DNA from: Sphaerulina vaccinii
Lineage: Eukaryota; Ascomycota; Dothideomycetes; Mycosphaerellales; Mycosphaerellaceae
Assembly: GCA_022570795.1 (NCBI GenBank)
Contig: JAKUDP010000025.1
Span: 77,001-141,000 of the forward strand
Direction of reading: 5' to 3'
DNA length: 64,000 bases
This document shows positions 12,187-22,190 of this stretch, one piece after another. Made by a program: the position numbers and the translations under genes. The stretch's first letter is position 1; every line of letters starts with the position of its first letter. The notes beneath the pieces were generated by a model. That model saw only the letters and a program-made list of their open reading frames with translations, was not told the DNA's origin and made no database searches.

Positions 12187-12877
12187 CGATAGTGGGAGTA
12201 CGAGAGGTGGTATAGGCAGTAATGTCAAAAATAGTAATACTACTAGACAGAAGGCTTTGGCTATCAACAAACCATTGCCGCCAGTGTCGACAGCGCCTGA
12301 TAGGATGTTGGTGAGGATGAAGCATAAGATTATACAACATCATAGAAGATGGGCTGGAAGTGGCAGAGTATGAAACTGAATCATATTACAAGCAGCTTGA
12401 GATACCTCATATTTCGTCCGGAAAGATGTGCGAGTCCGTGTCTGATATACGAGCTACTGCAGGTTGTGATTTGTACAGCTTGGCAAACGCCACGCAATGG
12501 GCAGAATGTCGGTATAGACCGGACTGTGGTACCACTTCGCTTCGATTGACTACATTTTGGCAACATCATGAATCAAGCATTCGCGAGCACGAACTAACTG
12601 ATTGCTAAAGCTCGACGACAGTTGGAGCAGCCTGCATAGTCTGTATACAGGTAAGCACTAACAGATCGAAATAGGGACGCGGAGTCCTCACTTGTCCAGG
12701 ATAGGAAGTAGAGGTTCACCTCATCCCTTTCTGTACTCGGCGACTAGACCAATGTACATCAAAGGGGATTCTCTTGAGACGCACACCTCCCCGAAATCCT
12801 CAACGCTGACATTGACCACATCGTTGACTATCGACACCATTCTGCTCCACATCGAATTACTTGAACACCAGACAATC
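12187..12877. other. Intergenic region, no supported gene
   Basis: About 0.7 kb between the receptor stop and the small secreted protein. Short open frames lack motifs or proper starts. It presumably holds the receptor 3' end and the promoter of the next gene. Confidence 0.4.
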
Positions 12878-13301
12878 ATGCAATTCTTCACTCACGTCCT
12901 CGTCCCACTGCTCTCTGCAGTCATCTCAGTACAAGCAATAGCAGTACCAGAGCCGAAAGCTGACCTGATAGTCGCAAGCAGAGTGAGCATCGTCAGGCTT
13001 AACTTTCTCTATCACATTTGCTAACATACCTTTCCTTTTCAGAAATGTATCCGCGCACAAGGCCCAAATGGAGAATGTCAAGGCTTCAATAAGGCTGGAG
13101 GACTCATAAGGAGGAGTCAATGCTTCAGAGTAAGTTGTTCTGTGTTGATGAGTGGAGTGAGGGTACTGATGTGGTGATCTTTAGAACCAGAAGCGTCTTG
13201 TAGAGGGTGGCGATTGCACATTCGCTCATGTGGATACATATCGTGCTGATACACCTAATGCGAGGTGTTCGAATTTCTTGCTGAGAGGGAATACGGAATA
13301 A
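12878..13301 (+). CDS. Small secreted cysteine-containing protein
   Basis: Exons 12878-12982, 13043-13129 and 13185-13301 join in frame to give 102 aa. The first 20 residues (MQFFTHVLVPLLSAVISVQA) are a clear secretion signal with cleavage after VQA. The mature part of about 80 residues has five cysteines (RKCIRA, GECQGF, SQCFR, GDCTF, ARCSN), no membrane segment and no domain I recognise. Introns 12983-13042 and 13130-13184 both have consensus GT-AG ends, and three consistent phases make a chance frame unlikely. Size, secretion and cysteine content fit an apoplastic small secreted protein or effector candidate, but an odd cysteine count and lack of homology leave function open. The genes on both sides are membrane proteins and tell nothing about its role. 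Confidence 0.72.
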
Positions 13302-13363
13302 CGAAGCTGTGTGAGTGTGCTGAATAGATAGAAATTAGCATAATCTATACATATGGTGTGAAA

Positions 13364-15129
13364 TCAGGCGCGTGGCACGGACGACCTCCGTATAGTCTTC
13401 TCCACCTCTTTGTCCAATCCAATTGCACCCTTCATCACATCATCTCCACTAGCTTCCAACACGACATGTGGTCCTACATATTCCCCTCCGATCCCTCTTG
13501 TACGTAAGAAGTATCCCAAGGCGAGCAGTACTGTGATCCCCACAAAGATCACGCTAGTCCAGTTCATCAGATCTGCGCTTTCCACAGGATAGGTGTAGGG
13601 AAACATGTATAGAACGTTGAAGAGGAAGATGTAGATGCAAGCAACGCCCATGACGATGTACGCAATGCTATCAGGCATCCAGAAAGGTCCAGGTTTGACA
13701 TATTTCCTTCTTGTGAGCATGTGAGGAAGGATTGCGGCTGCATACGACATCGTGGTCATTATCGTGAAAGTGGCGACGAAGGCGTTGAAAGCTGTCGCGC
13801 TGGCAACGTAGATTCCTCCTAGGATCGTTCCAGCTATGACAACGATGAGTTGGGCATTGAAGGGTGTTCGAAACTTTGGTGAGACTTTGCCGGTGAAGGA
13901 TGGGAATGGAGTTGCGTTGTCTCGGCCTAAAGTCCACAGCATGCGACCAGCTGCTATCCACGCTCCAGGAATCGTGATGAGAATGTCAAGAAAGAAAAGC
14001 ACGAGCAGTGCCATTGTGCCGGATCTGGAGCGGGTGGCTTGGAGGTAGATCGCGGCAAGAGGGAGAGATACGATCGTCGAATCAAACACTTCTTCGAGGG
14101 AAGTGATGGCGTAGAGCTAGATGACAACCTGGGTCAGAATACGCAACTGCTCGATGGTTGTTCTTCCTGACTTACCAGCGCAATGTAGAATGTGAAAGAC
14201 GTCAGGAAACCTGATATGAGCTGTATGAAGACTCCCTTTGGTACGTTCACTTTGGGATTCGGACACTCTTCGCAGAGATGGCAGACCCCATCTGGAGTAC
14301 CAATCGTGAACGCGCCATTCAGCATGCCCATGAGAAAGACTAGACCGTTGCTAGACCAACCAGTCAAATTTTGAAAGTCAGTCCAAACGAAGGAATCGCT
14401 AGCATATCCGGCTCCAGTCGTGCTGGGCATGATCGCCACTATCAGCAGCGAGACGAAATAGAAGATGATGCAAATAGTCCCACTCAGTGTCGCGAACCTT
14501 GCCAAGTGCTTCTGTCCAAACATGATGATTCCGTTGTCGATCCAGATGATCACCAGATACGCGATGAAGACATGCCAGCGCTCCAGGACGTAGTTCGGGT
14601 GGTAGAGGTTGTACATGGCGAGTACCGCGTTTGCTGCGAACAGCGAAGGAGCAGCGCAACCAAAGATCCAGGCGATACAGTTCCACCAGCCTGCAAACCA
14701 GGAACAGATTCTTCCATACTTGGGTCCGGCGGTGACTGAGGCCCAGTGGTAGACGTTCGCCGAGGTTGGCATTGCGCTCGATAACTCAGCAAGGCCGGCG
14801 CATATGAAGGCGTAGAAGAATGAGGCTGATATCAGACCAAACGTTACGCCCGGTCCGCCTCCATTGTAGAGCCTGCATGCATTAGAGGTGTGCGTTATGG
14901 CCGATGTGCTGCTTCTGACTCACGAGACTACGAGTGCTCCTGAACCAGCAGCCCAGGCATTGTCAGCTATGAGGGCTTGACCTGCTATGGCCCAGATTCC
15001 CCACGTCCTGTCTAGTTCTTGGACATGGCCAGATGTGTTGATCAAGTCCTCTGCATGAAGTCTGGTGGTGTCTTGATCGCTGTATGCAGGATGATCATCA
15101 GGCATGCGCTTCTCGTCGCTGTGCTCCAT
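13364..15129 (-). CDS. APC-family amino acid/GABA/choline-type permease
   Basis: Twelve-segment transporter of the amino acid-polyamine-choline superfamily, eukaryotic amino-acid permease branch (GABA permease Uga4 and choline permease Hnm1 relatives). Exons 15129-14924, 14872-14176 and 14116-13364 (introns 14873-14923 and 14117-14175) give 551 aa. Landmarks are the N-terminal cytosolic SDEK/DDHP stretch, RTWGIWAIAGQALIADNAWA, LYNGGGPGVTFGLI over the first splice, AGLAELSSAMPTSANVYHW, and the VPKGVFIQLISGFLTSF segment before the second splice. The first conserved signature is typical of this branch. Plasma-membrane uptake of a nitrogenous solute is the likely job; whether the substrate is GABA, choline or another amino compound cannot be read from sequence. 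The small secreted protein ends only about 60 bp from its stop. Confidence 0.88.
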
Positions 15130-16385
15130 GGTCAGTAACCGGAAGAGTCAGTGGACAGCCTAGAGAAATGGAAACGGAATTGACGCGTTTTGCAGCTGAT
15201 GTTCTTCTACACCACTTCGGTTACGCTGACAGGAAGTCAATCTGAGTTCCAAACGCTGATCCTTCCCGTCCTTGCATAATGCTCCGTTGCACTATGCTCA
15301 TGGACGTACGATCGTGGTGCATCTATAGGGTCGAAGGTAGGGATGTGGATTTACGGTATATTAAGAATCAGCGGACTATATACCGTATAGTCTACCGGTA
15401 TATACTGATATATACCGCAGAGTCATGAGTCAAGCGAGCCTGAAAACGGACGATTACCAGACTTAACGAGGCTTCCAGCTAGTTATCGACGTATGACATA
15501 GCTCTCTAGTATGTATATACGGAGGCCGACCCCATCGAGGACGTATACACTGCATACTATACGTGTCATACAGCTTATACAAAACTGTATGCTCCATCCC
15601 TAGTCGAAGGTCCTAGAAGGGCAGGAGGGTGCAGATAGGGACGGCAAATGAATGCAGCTTTGCAGATAGGCGTGCCGCCATCGCGTGGAGAGCGGGCCAT
15701 GCAGCGTAGGGCTCTATGACAGGTGGAGTGAGGGCACGCGCGGTCGCTGAAGTGAAATAATCGTGCTGTTCGAAGTCTTGGAAGAGGTCTTGATAAGTCC
15801 TCGGCTGCGAACGAGTAATTCAACACGATGTTCGATGGAAAACACGGTCGTGTTGATGTTGTTGCGAAGATTCTTCGTGTTCAGTGGACGGCAAGTGCCT
15901 GTGGGATCGTGTCTTCCTCACGCTATGGCGTCCCGTAGAACTGATGCCTTGGCGGACTCTTCCCTTCGGGTTACTGCCCATCGCGACTCCTCCAACTCAT
16001 CTCATCAGCACCACCGACAACACCATCATCGCCATCAATATGCCATTCGGAACGCTGGAGGTCTCTTCTTCGACTCACCACGGCTACCAGAGGCCGTCGT
16101 ATGGGGGCACAGGCTGTACGATGCTGCTGACGAGAACACCGCCTTACTGTTTGCTCGGTGCCTAACGAGCATCCCTCGTGTTCAGTAACAATGGCGGTGG
16201 CTGAAGCACGCTCGACGGGCCTGTGTACGCACGTTCCTTGTTGCTGCGGTGCTCGTACAACCCCATAACCAAGGCATTCATGGTCAAGTACATATTAGCC
16301 AGCGCAAAATGCTCGCTGACTATCTCCAGCATCATTGCTGTCTTTCAAGCAAGCATACGTCAAACAAGCAGCATTGTTCAAACAC
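15130..16385. other. 1.25-kb promoter-side gap with TA-rich inverted motifs
   Basis: Lies between the divergent permease and DUF2156 starts. No gene is supported; the open frame at 15763-16188 has a biased histidine/serine composition and no motif. The stretch 15350-15560 is rich in TATAC/GTATA words, described separately. Confidence 0.4.
15354..15417. repeat. Cluster of alternating TATATACCG / CGGTATATA motifs
   Basis: Within 64 bp the nonamer TATATACCG or its reverse complement occurs at 15377-15385 (forward), 15396-15404 (reverse) and 15409-15417 (forward), with a one-base variant CGGTATATT at 15354-15362. GACTATATACCGTATAGTC at 15374-15392 is itself a six-base-stem palindrome. It could be a regulator binding array, a hairpin, or debris of a small inverted-repeat element. 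It sits about 230 bp upstream of the permease start. Confidence 0.6.
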
Positions 16386-17813
16386 ATGTCTGATACTCCA
16401 CTGTCCAGCAGCGATGGCATGCTTCGCCAAAAGAAACCGAAGAAATCAAGGAAGGACGGCACAAGCACCCAGCTCCCTATCCATGAAACGCTTGGACAAA
16501 GCTTGTCTGCTTCCCTGCTCATGAATATCACCTCTCAGCAACTGGACGTCTCGACCGCTGTACAGAACTTGGGTTTGCCTCATACGGGAGGCTGTCTATT
16601 GAAGCACGACAAGCACGACGCCAAGGAAGCTCTCTCAGACTCCAGCTCGTCTTCTTCAATGGTCAGTCAAGCAGACTTCAGCCATGACAAGAACCGCAGA
16701 CCAGGCTCTCGGGGATGTATCTATACGCTTGGCGACTTCACAGCCATGGAAAGACTGGAGTCGCTCATGCTACAGTACGGAACTGCTGGACATATGGGCA
16801 TTCGCGATCCAAGCTACTCTTTCTATCTGAGTGAGGCACGAGATGGAGCTCTCTACTACAAGATCCTGGACAAGATTGCTGTCGTGGTCGGAGATCCTTT
16901 ATGCCACTCAGACCAGCACATACCGTTGCTTAAGGAGTTCCGAGACTTTGCCAAAGCTCATCACTGGGGCGTGGCAATCACTGCTGCCAGTGATGAATTA
17001 GTCGTTCTCGCCAGGGAACAGAAGTGGACCACCATGTGCTTCGGCGTGGAGAAAATCCTGAACCCGATCACGAATCCGCTGATCACTGGAACTGGCGGAA
17101 AGCGAACAGTAACTCAGTGCAAGCACCTGCTCAAGTCTGGGGTGCTGGTAGAACTTTACTGTCCTTCCTACGTACATGATGCAGAGGTGGAGGCTGCAAT
17201 AGTCGAGATCTATGCGACTTGGCGCAAGGAGCGCAACAATGCACGCGCAGCGCATCAGGCATTCATGACTGTCTTCGACATACTTTCCTTGCCTAGACTG
17301 GTGACTTTCATCTACACACGAGACGCAAATGGCAGCATCAACGGCTTTGCTGCTCTCCGAGAACTTGGCATAGGCTTCCACATTGATCCATTCATCGCTT
17401 TTCCGGATGCACCAAGGGGCACTTCTGATCTGCTCATCTATTCTGCAATGTCTTTCTGCAACAATATTGGCGTATCGAAGCTCAGTCTTGGCTTCGAACC
17501 TCTCCCAGAGCTCGGCGAAGTGACTGGCATGAACCGTGTCATAGCCGACCTCACTAAGAAGGCACATCGTCACATATTCGGTCGACTGCCATTGAGTGGT
17601 AAGAAGGCCTTCTATGAAAGGTTTCACCCCGACCAGGAACAAGATACAGGCCTACATCTCATATTCTTGCAGCGTCCTGGACCGAGACACATGCTAGCCA
17701 TGATCCACTTTGCTAACATCAGCTTGAGAGCGACGATGAGCCGCTCAAATGCCAAGACGCATGAAGCTGTCGCCTCAGGGAAAAATGCGGGTGACGCTGG
17801 AGCGAGAGGGTGA
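16386..17813 (+). CDS. Free-standing DUF2156 protein, putative aminoacyl-tRNA-dependent lipid/sterol aminoacyltransferase
   Basis: Single exon, 475 aa from ATG 16386 (the frame extends to 16335 without ATG). After about 110 low-complexity residues the DUF2156 (phosphatidylglycerol lysyltransferase C-terminal) fold begins: YTLGDFTAMERLESLMLQYG, YSFYLSEARDGALYYKILDK, VVVGDPLCH, KEFRDFAKAHHWGVAITAAS, and near the C-terminus GLHLIFLQRP. In bacteria such domains transfer an amino acid from charged tRNA to a lipid head group. In fungi the domain is known fused to aspartyl-tRNA synthetase (ergosterol aspartylation) and as stand-alone proteins reported to glycylate ergosterol. This one has no synthetase domain and no multi-pass membrane region, so it belongs to the stand-alone type. 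The amino acid and acceptor are inferred, not shown. Confidence 0.8.
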   Translation: MSDTPLSSSDGMLRQKKPKKSRKDGTSTQLPIHETLGQSLSASLLMNITSQQLDVSTAVQNLGLPHTGGCLLKHDKHDAKEALSDSSSSSSMVSQADFSHDKNRRPGSRGCIYTLGDFTAMERLESLMLQYGTAGHMGIRDPSYSFYLSEARDGALYYKILDKIAVVVGDPLCHSDQHIPLLKEFRDFAKAHHWGVAITAASDELVVLAREQKWTTMCFGVEKILNPITNPLITGTGGKRTVTQCKHLLKSGVLVELYCPSYVHDAEVEAAIVEIYATWRKERNNARAAHQAFMTVFDILSLPRLVTFIYTRDANGSINGFAALRELGIGFHIDPFIAFPDAPRGTSDLLIYSAMSFCNNIGVSKLSLGFEPLPELGEVTGMNRVIADLTKKAHRHIFGRLPLSGKKAFYERFHPDQEQDTGLHLIFLQRPGPRHMLAMIHFANISLRATMSRSNAKTHEAVASGKNAGDAGARG

Positions 17814-17882
17814 CTGGAATCGCAAAGTGGACTATCAAAATCTTCTTCTCTGCGTTCGCTAAGACTTGTTTTGCTATACCAC

Positions 17883-18873
17883 TTATGGTGCGACCACCGT
17901 GGCTGGAGTGGCAGCCTCAACCCGCTTCGCCATCGGCATCAAGGTTGTCAGATTCGTCTCAAGTGCTCTTGGCATCCATCCCAGAGATGTGGGTAGTCTC
18001 TCCGTCGCTATACAGGCGTCAGCTTAACCCTTATGCACCACGCTGAACCAAGGACTTCGACTCACCAAACCATGACTGAACCCAATCACTTCGCGCCACG
18101 CCGGAGTAAGGATCGCCAAACACACTAAGATAGAAGGACTGCTCGATGAAGCTGTTCTTCGTGGCAGCGTCACTGATGCTGAAGGTCGGATTCAGCTTCT
18201 TCATCGTTGTCATACGAGCTAGGCGAGCTTTGGCTGCATCATTGACATCTATCATGGGCCTCTGGAAGTACGACGCCGCCTCGGCGAAGAAGACGGGATT
18301 GAAGCTGAAGTCGTCACCAAGACCTGCATCGCTACGACTATAGTGCGGAATGTCAGCTAGAACTTCTGCAGGCTGCTATTGAGTGATCATACCTGATGCT
18401 ACCATCGTGCTCGATCACATTATGGGCTCGAATGTCCTTGAGTGTGAACTGCGTTGCGCCTGGTCCCACAATACCGAGCGCAATGGGCCCTAGCAGGTCC
18501 ACCACATCACCTCCGACATTTGCGAACTTCTTGAACGCCGACTTCAGCATAGGAATAGTCAGATTACGCCCATCTGCCTTGCATCAGCACACGCGTCGAG
18601 ACATCAAGGATAGCAACATACCGTGTGGCAAGAAGTTGTGGTTTGCAAAAGAGTTCAGGAATGGACACGGACTGCGGACTAGAGGAGAATTATCAGTGGA
18701 GGTCATAAGCGAATCTGCAGCATTATCTGATACTGACCATCACCGAACCCAGCTGGCTGCCAGTTGTTGTATGCCTTGGGATCAAATGCAGTGTCTACTG
18801 TTGACAGTGGAAACGCTGCTGGAAATGCAGACACTGTTCCAAGCACAAGGATGAGTGGTGTCGTGGTACGCAT
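17883..18873 (-). CDS. Secreted heme-thiolate peroxidase (chloroperoxidase/peroxygenase family)
   Basis: Five exons (18873-18738, 18678-18622, 18573-18393, 18337-18066, 18007-17883) give 256 aa, the size of short peroxygenases. A hydrophobic leader MRTTTPLILVLGTVSAFP is consistent with secretion. The heme-ligand motif is RSPCPFLNSFANHNFLPHDG with the proximal Cys near residue 49. The distal acid region is AHNVIEHDGSISRSD (about residue 116). The C-terminal WFATERLPTSLGWMPR block is recovered only when the last intron 18008-18065 (GTGAGT...TATAG) is removed; without it the frame ends early at VQRGA. The family uses hydrogen peroxide to halogenate or oxygenate small organics; EHD instead of EGD places it with chloroperoxidase-like members. 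It is convergent with the DUF2156 gene, 70 bp apart. Confidence 0.88.
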
Positions 18874-19882
18874 GGCAGGCAGTCGATATGGTCACTTTCT
18901 GTTGCTCAAGCGAGTGATCGATTACTCAATTCATCTGACAAGGCAGGACGCACGCCTTTTGTGCTCTGCGGCGCTATCACACTGACAGCACGGCATCACT
19001 ACGGGCCACGCTGCTACTGTGCGGTGACGATGCACATCCGATCCATAGCACCCTTCTACTACCGCAATCCTTCAAAGTAACACTTCGATCGACGACGTTC
19101 AACGGTGCTGCATGCTTGCCACGGAGTTGTTCAACAGGGCTTCACAGCACAAGTCGACTTCCTGCCGGAAATGTCAAGCAAGAAAGCACTCAAATAACGA
19201 GTTTCGTGCGAAGATCAGTCCTCTATAGAGACTCGGACAACACATATACCGAGCCAGCCAACTCCTGGAGCAGGTCGGCAGCATATCCTCTGCAAGATGA
19301 TGTTCGTTGAGGCTATCGAGATCGTCCATATGTTGCCTTTTCAGTATGAAGCTTAAATCATGGTATGCACTTGGCTTGTCAAGCTTATCTTTAATGCATG
19401 TGAATCGCTACCCTCTCTCCAGGCATCCCTCACAACAGGCTATGCAATTGCAGATCAGATTGCTGAGACTCGGCACTGTTCAGTACGTGCTCCGGAGTTG
19501 TTCGAAAACACACTTAGTCAGGAGGAGGCTCAACGACGATCATCACCGTTGAGGCAATCGCCAAAAGCGCCTCATATGCACAGGCAGATACATGCGAACT
19601 TGTGTGCAGATAGCACACCATAGACTCCAGCAATGTGCGCTCGCACCGGACAGACGGCGACGATAACACTTAGGCAAGAAAGATGATCGACAGCCTCAAT
19701 ACTGTCGTTGGCTTCTTGTTCCCAAGATACAGAATGCTAAGTGACGAACGAGGCACTTTCTGGATGATGCGCCATCCGGCAGTGGAAGCAAGCGTCCTAG
19801 GGGAGACCACGTATAAATGTAAAGATCTGCTGCTCTTGAGATCGCTCTAGCACTCCATCGATACCACGGACATCTGCCCAAC
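18874..19882. other. 1-kb intergenic region, no supported gene
   Basis: Divergent space between the peroxidase and the secreted hydrolase. Short frames around 19116-19623 have no ATG-anchored, domain-bearing product. Expected to hold both promoters. Confidence 0.4.
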
Positions 19883-21141
19883 ATGTTCAACCACGCTTTT
19901 ACCCTCGCAGCTCTCTCGACACTCACAGCGGCCGCCTCTCTCGATCGTCGCGCAGGACCATCATGTACAGACTTCATGATCCCAGTGCAAGCGTCCAGCT
20001 CGCAGATGATTCCAGCAGACAATGTCCCAAAGAACCTCAGCAATGGGGTTGCCCTCACGGACTACCTGGTCAGCCAAGCATCTTCTGGTCTTGCGGGAGT
20101 CCTTGGCGGCATTGGTGCAGTTGAGCAGTCAGGCGACTTCATGATGTCTGCAAGATACTGCGAGCCTGCTGTGAAGATCGCATCAAGAGCGAATACCATT
20201 CAATATCTGCAGCATGCGATCACAAACACCAAAAACTACTGGAATGGTCTCACATATCCTGTGGGATTCGATGGAGATACATACAGCTATAGCAAGGTCG
20301 CTTCGGATGTGAGTACCCCAACAATAATGGCAAGATACATGTGCTTGATGGCTGATACGATCTTTAACAGAACGGCTATCCCACAATCGCAATCGACAAC
20401 CTAGGCTCCGGAAACTCTTCACACCCAGACCCCATCGCCGTAGTCCAAATGTCTCTCCAAGCCGAGATTGCCCACAAGATCATCACTGGACTCCGTGCTG
20501 GCACGATCCAAGGTCCAGTAGCAGGAAAGAAGTTCACCAAAGTCATCTACGTCGGCCACAGCTACGGCTCCATCCAAGGAAACGCCATAGCAGCAACCTA
20601 CCCCAACGACGTAAACGCTTTCGTCCTAACAGGCTACACAGGCCGCTTCGTCGAAGGACTCGTACCCTTAGCAGCAGGAATCGCAGAACCAGCACAAATC
20701 GTCATGCCACGTTTTGCATCTCTTCCAGTCGGCTACCTGGCTCAAAGCGTGGAACAAGGACGTGTCTATGGCCTTTATACAGTCAACGGAGTGGGAGGCT
20801 TCGATCCGAAGATTGCACAGTATGATTTCGATAATGAGGGCACAGTCGCGCTGGGCGAATTGGCGACTTTGTTCTATGGTGTTACGCCGGCGAATAAGTT
20901 TACTGGATCGGTATTTGTCGTTACTGGGAAGCAAGATGCAATCGTGTGTAACAATGCGATCGGCGGAGCGGACTGTCTCAGCCCTTCAAATAAGCTGGCA
21001 GAGGCGAAGGACTTCTTTCCTGCTGCGAAGGACTACTCATATATCATTCCGGACAAGACTGGGCATAGTGCCAACCTACACTACTCTTCACCGGACTCCT
21101 TCAAGAAGATTCAGACATACCTCGCGAGTCAAGGTTATTAG
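19883..21141 (+). CDS. Secreted alpha/beta-hydrolase
   Basis: Exons 19883-20308 and 20371-21141 (intron GTGAGT...AACAG) encode 398 aa. A signal peptide MFNHAFTLAALSTLTAAAS is followed by a dibasic site (DRRAG), as in many secreted fungal enzymes. The catalytic triad of the alpha/beta-hydrolase fold is visible: nucleophile Ser in YVGHSYGSIQG (about residue 205), acid in TGKQDAIVC (about 329) and His in TGHSANLHY (about 373). The oxyanion region is YPTIAIDNLGSGNSSHPD just after the splice. Substrate is unknown: esterase, lipase-like or lactonase activities are all compatible. An extracellular location is likely. It has no obvious partner; the peroxidase upstream is divergent and also secreted. 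Confidence 0.86.
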
Positions 21142-21304
21142 AGTGAGCAGAAGCTCAGAGATCAGATAGAGCTAGTAATTGTATCGTTGCGGTGCATTTT
21201 CTGGTACTTTCCTATACTTCTACTATCGTCGAGTCCGACCTGCCCAGAAGACATCTCTGCCACCCACAGACACCCACAACGACAACCAGCGACTGACACA
21301 GACC

Positions 21305-21358
21305 CAACCGACCACCCAACGACAACCCAACCCCAACCCAACCCCAACCCACCCAACG
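21305..21358 (-). repeat. Imperfect CCCAA/CCCCAA run, G-quadruplex-capable on minus strand
   Basis: The plus strand reads as alternating CCCAA and CCCCAA units; on the minus strand this gives at least six runs of three or four G separated by one or two bases. That satisfies the standard G-quadruplex pattern. It is not the fungal telomere repeat TTAGGG. It lies about 170 bp past the hydrolase stop. Confidence 0.7.
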
Positions 21359-21627
21359 GCGATTTTGAGTCCTTCCCTTAGCGCCCGTTCTTGCCGCACC
21401 AATGGAAAATCGTCCCTTCCCCAGTATCTCCAGTCTCTACATCCCTCGTCCGTCCGCGTCAACACGACATCGTCTTCACCATCAACTCTTCGGCCTCTGA
21501 CTACAGAGTTTTACATGACACATTGTTTGCAACGAGACCATCAAGATTGTACGCGTTGACGCGTCACGAGCTACAACAAGTACCACTCAGGACGCGATGT
21601 GCCATTGAGACGACAGATGAGACGACC

Positions 21628-21850
21628 ACCGCAGACCGCTACTTGTACAACTACGGCGAGAAAGGCGCTGTCCTGGGCGACGAGACTCATACGAATGAAC
21701 GGGACTAGTTGACAGCTCCTACCATCCAGTATACCCCTCAGCTTACACTTTCTACATTTGCCGAGCAATCAAGAAGAAGTGCCACTAATAGAACAAAAGA
21801 AATCAAAGACAATCGCGAACGAACAGCGGTTCGAACTAAAGCTGAGTGCT
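21628..21850 (+). pseudogene. Fragment resembling the N-terminal region of prp16
   Basis: Codons from about 21652 read YNYGEKGAVLGDETH, matching YNYGEDGAVLGDETH of the helicase at 1-2964 at 14 of 15 residues. Flanking residues also correspond (ADRYL versus LDRDW), and similarity at base level seems to continue weakly to the position of QEREKELLEKK in the helicase (about 21760-21810). A stop follows NERD at 21706-21708, and no ATG opens the frame. It lies on the opposite strand from prp16, about 19 kb away. Of the nine codon differences in the matching block, eight are synonymous and one (GAT versus AAA) is not. That is unexpected for a neutrally decaying copy. It may be a relic of a diverged paralog. 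Confidence 0.7.
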
Positions 21851-22190
21851 AGCAACAGGTTGGTAGGCCTGAGTTGCCACTCACATGTAATCTTATTCAC
21901 ACCCAGCATTCGAGTTCCGAACGACTTCCAGGATGACCACTGCACCATCAACGACCGTTAGAGACCGAGGACAATAGCGAGTATACGGTCGTCACCGGAG
22001 CCCTGGCCCGAATCTCGAGGACCTGGAAGTCAGTCCATTGTTAAGGTGAATGAGCTATAAGAGGGTGAATGGTTGTGTTCGGAGAAGTTGACGAATCGCA
22101 CCAAGCCTCTCTGCTCTCGAATTGTTGCCAGGCTAAGCTATTCGATTTGTGGATGCATATCTGAGAGAATCAACGCTGGAAACATACACT

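Larger units (their letters stand above)
21142..22190. other. 1-kb gap with C-rich repeat and prp16-like fragment
   Basis: Contains no full gene. Its left part is a C-rich low-complexity run and its right part a fragment resembling prp16, both listed separately. The remainder, about 21860-22190, shows nothing recognisable. Confidence 0.5.

Noticed and set aside
18031..18255. Peroxidase ending at VQRGA (18031)
   Set aside because: A GTGAGT donor lies within this end and splicing to 18007 restores the family block WFATERLPTSLGW, so the short end is intron read-through.
21305..21358. Interstitial telomere repeat
   Set aside because: Units are CCCAA/CCCCAA, not CCCTAA, the telomere unit of most filamentous ascomycetes.
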